Positions 58,315-64,000 of a stretch of DNA of 64,000 nucleotides are shown here, piece after piece. The notes under the pieces were generated by a model. It had not been told where the DNA came from and did no database searches. It saw only the letters and a program-made list of their open reading frames with translations. The DNA is from Lycocorax pyrrhopterus obiensis (taxonomy: Eukaryota > Chordata > Aves > Passeriformes > Paradisaeidae): assembly GCA_014706295.1 (NCBI GenBank), contig JACSVZ010000011.1:13895329-13959328 (forward strand). Direction: 5' to 3'. Positions within the stretch are counted from its first letter, which is position 1. Each line of letters begins with the position of its first letter. The position numbers were made by a program, and so were the translations under genes.

Positions 58315-60528
58315 ATGGCAGAGCTCCGTGTCCATTCCGTTCTGGTGACTGGGGCCAACCGGGGCCTTGGCCTGGGGTTTGTCCAGCATTTCCTGAGGAT
58401 GCCAAAACCACCCCAGTGGATCTTTGCGACCTGTCGGGACCCCAAGGGACAGAGAGCGCAGGTGAGGCCGGGCTGGGAGGCAGTGCCTGTGCTGGGAATG
58501 AGAGCACTTGGTGCCAGGGGGAGATTGGAACAAGGAGGGCACCTGCAGAGGGCTGGAGCTGCAGCCAGGCACCTGTGGCCCAGGGCAGCTGGGCTGGGAC
58601 ACCGTGGGAGCAGCTGTGCCTGGGATGTGTGGAGGGAACAGTGGTACTTGGTCATGGAGTGCTCCCCATCCACTGGGTTCAGGGCAGCCGGAGCACGGTG
58701 CTGGGTCCAGGGGAGTGCAGGGATGGAGCCAGAGCAATGTGGGCTTTGCTTGGGAAAGGCTGAGCCTTTGCACAGCCCCTCCAGCCTCTCCATGCCTACA
58801 CAGTGCCCTCTCTTACAGGAGTTACAGAACTTGGCCTCCAAGCACCCCAACATCATCATCATCCCGCTCGGTAGGTGCCTTGAGGTGGGGATCCTTTGCC
58901 CCAGTTCCTCTGGCGGGTGCCCAGGCTGGGCACACCCTGGGAGTCCTGTGCTGGGAGAGAGCTGTGCCAACGGGCTGCTGCCTGCGGGGCCATCAGGCAC
59001 TGCTGCCTCTGGGGAACAGAGGGGACTCCACCATGAGGACGCGGGCTCTGACCTCCCCTGTGTTGCCCCTGCAGAAGTTGCCGACCCCGCCAGCATCAAG
59101 GCAGCTGCAGCCAAGGTTGGGGAGCATCTGGGGGGCTCTGGGCTGAACCTTCTCATCAACAATGCTGGAATAGCAAAGCCAAATTCCCTTGATAATGAGA
59201 CATTGGAGGACATGACCGAGACTTACACCACCAACACGGTTGGACCCCTGCTGATGGGCCAGGTGAGTCTCCAGCACTACAACACAGCTCCAGAAGGATC
59301 CCTTCTAATGTGCTCAAACTGGACATCATAGAGGGTGTGAAGGGCCAATGGGAGGGGCTCCTGTCACTGCTCTGGTGCCTGATGGACTCTCAGTTGATGA
59401 GAAGCTTGTGGAGCCATGGGCTGGAGCCCTGGAGCTGGAGCCTGGCAGGGAAGAGGAATGAGGATGTCTCAGTGCTGGTGCCAATGTTGCCCACTGTGGA
59501 AGGAGCTGCTCCCCTGCCCTGTGCCATGTCCGTGTGTGCTCCTGTCCCCTCTGTCTCCTCACAGGCGTTCCTGCCCTTGCTGAAGAAGGCTGCCCAGGGG
59601 AGCCCGGGCTCAGGGCTGAGCTGCAGCAAGGCTGCCATTGTCAACATGTCCAGCTATGCAGGCTCCATTGAGGATGTCTATGTATGGGATTTTGGACAAG
59701 TTGTCTCATACCGCTGCAGCAAGGTACTGCCAGATTCTTCTGGGGGTGAGCCCAGACATTTTCCCCTCCAAAGGATCAGCTGCCTTCCAACCTCCCCCTC
59801 AGTCTGTGCCCCTCTCTACACTGTGACTGAGCTCCTGTCAGTCGGTGGGTACCTCTCACAGCACAGTTATGTGCCTGGCCCTGGGTCCTACCTCAGAGGC
59901 ATATGATGGGATGGGACCTTGACTAGGCTGGGCATTCACACAGGGATAGTGAGGGAGCATCATGTACCCCAGGAAATGGGTCCAACTGCCCTATCCCTGC
60001 CCCACCTGTGGGGTCTGCACACCTTCCCTTGCAGCCCTCTTCCCCTCCCACCACCGTCCCCTCCCTGTCTCCCCACAGGCTGCTCTGAACATGCTGAGCA
60101 AGTGCCAGTCCCTGGCGTACCGGGAGCACGGCATCCTCTGCGTCGCTCTCCATCCTGGCTGGGTGCAAACTGACATGGGGTGTGCAGGATCATCTAAGGT
60201 AAGAGATCTGTCCATGGTCTGGGAGAACCTCATCATTTAGGAATGCAGAGTTTTGCTGGGATATGATGCTGGGCTGTGTGAGAGCTCCTGGGCAGATACC
60301 CTGGAGGCACTGGAGGGAGGGAGATGAGCAACAGGGAACTCTTCTTGTCCAGAGCAATGATCTGTTTCAGGCCAGACCCTTGGGCACACAACTGTTTCTC
60401 CCTCTGTCTCACAGCCTCCCCTGACAGTGGATGACAGCGTGCAAGGGATGCTGAAGGTGCTGTCCTCCCTCTCTGAGAAGGAGACTGGCACCTTCCTGGA
60501 CTGGGAAGGGAAGGTCGTGCCCTGGTGA
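58315..60528 (+). CDS. SDR gene C: C-factor/sniffer-like short-chain dehydrogenase/reductase
   Basis: Six exons: 58315-58461, 58819-58870, 59075-59262, 59565-59723, 60079-60198, 60415-60528. Borders are GT/AG and it encodes 259 aa with no break. It starts MAELRVHSVLVTGANRGLGL and has ATCRDPKG, LLINNAG, TNTVGP, NMSSYAGS and SYRCSK, so the cofactor and Asn-Ser-Tyr-Lys motifs are complete. It ends DWEGKVVPW. Compared with gene B the changes cluster after NNAG (IAKPNSLDN against MVKPKTLDA), between the catalytic Ser and Tyr (EDVYVWDFGQ against ACSFGWEQMQ) and after HPGWVQTD, all near the SDR substrate pocket. A TATA-like box is present. Probably a cytosolic NADPH carbonyl reductase with a substrate range different from B. 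Confidence 0.93.
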
Positions 60529-60611
60529 GATGCTGATTCAGGATTCTGACCGTGAGGACCTTTGTTGCTGCACTGTGTTGTGCCTGTCCCTTAGTAAATG
60601 TGTCTACAAAC

Positions 60612-60617
60612 AATAAA
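60612..60617 (+). terminator. Poly(A) signal of SDR gene C
   Basis: AATAAA 84 nt after the gene C stop codon; short 3' UTR, as for gene B. Confidence 0.75.
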
Positions 60618-62152
60618 CAGCTCTGTGTGAGCCTCCTTCCCTCGGTCTTCTATTAACTATCACTGAGAGAGTCCTCACTGGTGCTCTGAGAGTCCTTCTC
60701 AGTTATTTCCACGTAACATTGACCAACATAGGTTGGTCTGAACGCTTCTTCTTATCTAGCTGGGGACCTGGATACCATCCTGATAGGAATTTGTCCCAGG
60801 GCTCATCCCAGAGCTCTCTCTCAGAATGACAGCACCACTTTACAATGACTCAGGCACTCCTCCCAGTGAGTCCTTCCTCTTTGATGGTTCAAAGTCCAAG
60901 GAGAGCACTGCTCATTGTTAGCTCCTCTATGACCTAGGTCAGGAAGACAAAGCCTGATGGGATACTCCTGGCTTGCTTATGCCCTGCTGTGTTCCTCCAG
61001 CAGAGATCAAGGTAGTTAAAAACACCCATGAAGACCAGGGCCTCAAATGGGAAATCTGTAAGTGCAGTCTTGAGCCCTCTCAGGGATGGGAACACTATTC
61101 TGTGTTCCTGTTAAATCCTGTCTCTACCTCTCTTCTTGGTGGCTGTGCTTCCTGTTCCGAGCTGGTGTGTGGAGGCAGGATAGGCTCTTGGTGTTGTGTA
61201 CGTTTCCACGGGGCACACGTGGCACTGGAGGCTCCATGATGAGCAGAGATGCACACAGGTCCTCTGGGACTCACCATGGGGCTGATGGAGTGGGGTGAGA
61301 GACCTAAAGGGCACATGGGACCTTGGAGTCCCTGGGGGCACCAGGGATCCCCCACTGTATATCCCTGGTGCATGGAGGGATGGGGAAGAAGCAGCAGTGG
61401 GATGGTACCCAGGGGGCTGTGGGCTGCCCAGGATGTGGAGCAGGGAGCTCTCACCCCCACTGAGTCCTTTCTTCTCCACCAGCATTGAGCCCAACCTGCA
61501 CCAGGGCCGGGAACAGCAAATGCAGCTCTGGAGTCACCAATGCACGATTTTGAAGGCATGAAACTGGGGAGGAAACATGGAGAGGGATCATGATCAGGCA
61601 GGGAGGTGGCAGTGGGACCCTGGGCATGATGGATGATGGGGGCCGGGGACATTCTGGATCACCCAGACCTTCCTGAGTGGATCATTCTCACAGCACCACT
61701 CAGCTCCCCATGGAGATCCTTGTGCCATTTGTTGTATTTTTAACTGAATTCCCCCAAATTTGTTGTATCACACACGATGATAAAAAGTTAATTAATTCCT
61801 CACCTCTTGTATCACTTAGATTTAGCTGAAATTATTATAACCCTGACTTTGCTGTATTATAGGATGATGGCCCCACTGCATAAGGCCCCTCAACAGTGCT
61901 GTCCTTTGCAGCAGTCTCATTTCCTGGGTGCCAGCCCAGCACTGCCCGTGTTTTGCACAATTTAGGGCCCTATTCCAGATTCCCGAGGCTCTGAGCAGCA
62001 GCATCCAAGTCCATTTGTAGCCTCCTTGATAAAACAGGATTTGTTGGCCAGGCTGTGCTGCGTGTCCATGCCGGGGAAGGGGACAGTGCAGGGACTTTCC
62101 TCCTCGTGGTCCCAGCATGTGGCAGGACCCAGCAGGTGGCAGGTTCTCTTCT
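60618..62152. other. Noncoding, nothing recognised
   Basis: No supported exon or repeat between SDR gene C and the tRNA gene. Open frames here overlap on both strands and have no family resemblance. Confidence 0.5.
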
Positions 62153-62224
62153 GCTGTGATCGTATAGTGGTCAGTACTCTGCGTTGTGGCCGCAGCAACC
62201 TCGGTTCGAATCCGAGTCACAGCA
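62153..62224 (+). tRNA. tRNA-His (anticodon GTG)
   Basis: A 72-nt cloverleaf: acceptor GCTGTGA (62153-62159) pairs with TCACAGC (62217-62223), with discriminator A at 62224. Anticodon stem CTGCG/CGCAG encloses TTGTGGC, with anticodon GTG at 62186-62188. T stem CTCGG/CCGAG encloses TTCGAAT. The B box GGTTCGAATCC (62203-62213) is perfect. Relative to the usual vertebrate tRNA-His, pair 3:70 is U-A in place of C-G, so pairing is kept. There is no intron, and CCA is not encoded. It is likely functional. Confidence 0.96.
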
Positions 62225-62226
62225 AC

Positions 62227-62230
62227 TTTT
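62227..62230 (+). terminator. Pol III terminator
   Basis: TTTT starts three bases after the tRNA discriminator base, a minimal RNA polymerase III stop. Confidence 0.85.
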
Positions 62231-62240
62231 GTCACGTGGG

Positions 62241-62292
62241 GGTGTTGGTTTGCAAAGATGCGGCTGTGGGGATGTTGGTTTGCAAAGATGCC
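62241..62292. repeat. 30-bp direct duplication after the tRNA gene
   Basis: TGTTGGTTTGCAAAGATGC occurs at 62243 and again at 62273, about 17 bp beyond the tRNA gene. Confidence 0.8.
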
Positions 62293-64000
62293 GTGCCCTG
62301 GGAGGGGACAACAAGCTTGGATGGTCCAAGAGTGACCAGACTCACACAAAGATTTCCTGACCTGTAGTCACTGTGCAGGGTCTCTCCAGTGAGGCTGAGG
62401 TGGCACTTCTGGAAAGCTCTCCAGCTTCTCCATTTTCCAGGTAAGCTTGAGAATTTAGAGGAATCCGCCCAGCCTTCCACGTTCCACTTCCTCACAGTTT
62501 TGCAGGAAGAGGACCAGAAGATGCTGTGGCTGCTCTGCAGAGCGAGAGAAGGTGGGAGGCAGCAGCTTGCTCAGCTCCTGTCCCCCAGGGCATGAACAAT
62601 CTGCCACAGCAGAAGGAACATCAGCCTGGTGAAAGCCCTGCTGCCAGCACTCCCTGCTCCAGGGGAACAGGATTTTGGTTGCAGGACCTCCAGGGATGTT
62701 TTCACAGCAGAGGCAAAAACCCGCCCAGAGGTGAGGCATGACCCTGACAAACTATAGGTCTGAGAACTCGAGGTCTCATGGGCACCAAGAAGCAGGGGGA
62801 GATCTCTGGGTGCACCAGGAGGTGCTTCCGTCTGGGGAAGCCTCTCAAACTGTTGCCTTTACCCTTCTGGAGCCTTAATGGAGTCACCCTGTTTTCTTGG
62901 ACTTGGTGCCCTCTCCTGACAGCCGTGCAGAACTCACTCTGGTCGGCAGCTTTCAAAAGAGAAGTTACATAAGGTGTGGCAGAGGCTGGTGGAGAAGAAG
63001 GCACCACCCAAGCAGTGGGTCTCAACTCACCACTGTGGGGGCATCTGAAAGCAGCAGAAGGCTGCAGCACTCGGGCAGATGAGTTCAGGTGTCTGCAGAG
63101 CTGGTGCTTGGGAAAGGGAGAGGGAGGGATTTTTTTATTGCACAAAATGAATTTTAGTTTCTTTTGTATCTTATCCAGAGCAAGAAATGAAGGGAAAAAA
63201 ATCATTGCACATTTACTTTTAGGATTTGCAGTTTATAGGGCACTGCTTGCACGACTTCACACTCCTCCAACATTCTTTTACTGAAAACACATATCGCTTT
63301 ACTTAGGGAAAGCTCAAAAAGCATTTTTCCCTACTAAAGATAATACAGAAGGAAGAGAAGGCAAACACATGGAGAAGTTGCCCATTAGCAGCAGCCGTGC
63401 CTGCCCCACTTTCACCCAGCTGAGCAGCAGAAACACAAGGAAATACATAACTTCTCAATTCCTCTTTTCTTCCCCCCCCACCCCTGCCCCCCTGAAAGTC
63501 AGTGTGAGGTGTAAGGCCACTAAACTTATCTGAAAAATAATTTACTATGCTTGAGCAACTGATGTATGTTCAGGGTGAAAAATGTAAAAAAAATTTACAT
63601 AGGATAGGTGGATGTTTTTCATCCAAAATTTCTTGATTTTCTGTTAAAATATTTTCATTTTGCAAAAATATCCTGAAGTGTCAATATACCTACAGTGCAG
63701 TCCAGGGCTTGACTGAGACTGTGGTGGCCCCACGAGTCACTGCAGCCTCTGCTCTCACATGAACTGTATTCCCTTAAAGCGATGCAGGGCTCTGCTGGGA
63801 AACTTCCACTCATCACCCTCCCAGTGAAAAAGGGTGTCCTGATGTTCAGCTGGAGCCTCCTGTGTGTTCCAGTGTGTGCCCATGGACTCTGGTTCTGGCA
63901 CTGGGCACCGCTGAACAGAGCCTGGCTTCCCTGCTAAGAGAGATGCTCCAGTGCCTTCAGTATCTTCATGGAAGTCACCATGCAAAAAAAACCCAGTTGC
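62293..64000. other. Noncoding right flank, nothing recognised
   Basis: No supported exon, RNA gene or repeat. The sequence turns AT-richer after about 63,100. A C-rich run lies at 63,472-63,492. The minus frame at 62702-63205 has no domain or splice support. Confidence 0.5.

Larger units (their letters stand above)
57285..60570 (+). repeat. Tandem segmental duplication, copy 2 (gene C unit)
   Basis: Starts with the same GACTTGGTCCTGGGAC as copy 1. It carries the same relic exon, promoter and six-exon gene. It differs from copy 1 mainly in the later part of intron 1, intron 2, the end of exon 3, the second half of exon 4, introns 4 and 5 and the 3' UTR. Confidence 0.88.

Noticed and set aside
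58062..59213. 383-codon minus-strand frame, with a shorter relative at 54332-55114
   Set aside because: It is antisense to SDR exons 1-3 and repeats in both units only because the units are duplicated. The sense exons explain the conservation.

Overview
This window is nuclear DNA from a bird. It carries about a dozen pieces of the avian CR1 LINE in both orientations, GC-rich compact introns typical of a gene-dense avian chromosome, spliced vertebrate genes, and a nuclear tRNA-His gene. One LTR-like element resembles passerine endogenous retrovirus LTRs, which makes a songbird plausible but not proven.

Layout. 1-5.4 kb is noncoding apart from two abutting CR1 pieces. 5.47-17.4 kb (minus strand) holds the complete coding part of RIPOR1 (FAM65A), with 21 coding exons read from their splice sites and about 1,040 codons. 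A 47-codon frame-preserving cassette exon would bring it to about 1,087. A GC-rich island at 27.4-28.06 kb, with a strong minus-strand donor at 27,674, is the best candidate for the RIPOR1 promoter and first exon; 17.4-27.7 kb would then be its first intron. 28-40 kb is gene-poor, with CR1 pieces and a 35-bp minisatellite.

40-60.6 kb is a cluster of short-chain dehydrogenase/reductase (SDR) genes of the C-factor/sniffer-like type. Gene A is on the minus strand (40.1-45.2 kb, CpG-island promoter, 255 aa). Genes B and C are on the plus strand (54.5-56.5 and 58.3-60.5 kb, 259 aa each) and lie in a recent tandem duplication of about 3.1-3.3 kb. A third copy of the promoter and exon 1 stands alone at 52.9-53.1 kb. 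Both tandem units also carry the same frameshifted minus-strand exon 4 of another, lost SDR paralogue. B and C are patchworks of near-identical and sharply different segments, and the orphan exon-1 copy is itself a mosaic of B-like and C-like sequence. This points to gene conversion.

45.7-51 kb is AT-richer and repeat-rich (CR1, probable LTR). 62.15 kb holds an intact tRNA-His(GTG) gene with a Pol III terminator. The rest of 60.6-64 kb shows nothing I can support.

RIPOR1 is expected to be a Rho effector acting in cell polarity. The SDR genes should encode cytosolic NADPH-dependent carbonyl reductases with diverging substrate pockets. I see no functional link between the two loci. The most interesting parts are the SDR array and the RIPOR1 cassette and first-exon structure. 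I found no wholly new type of system.
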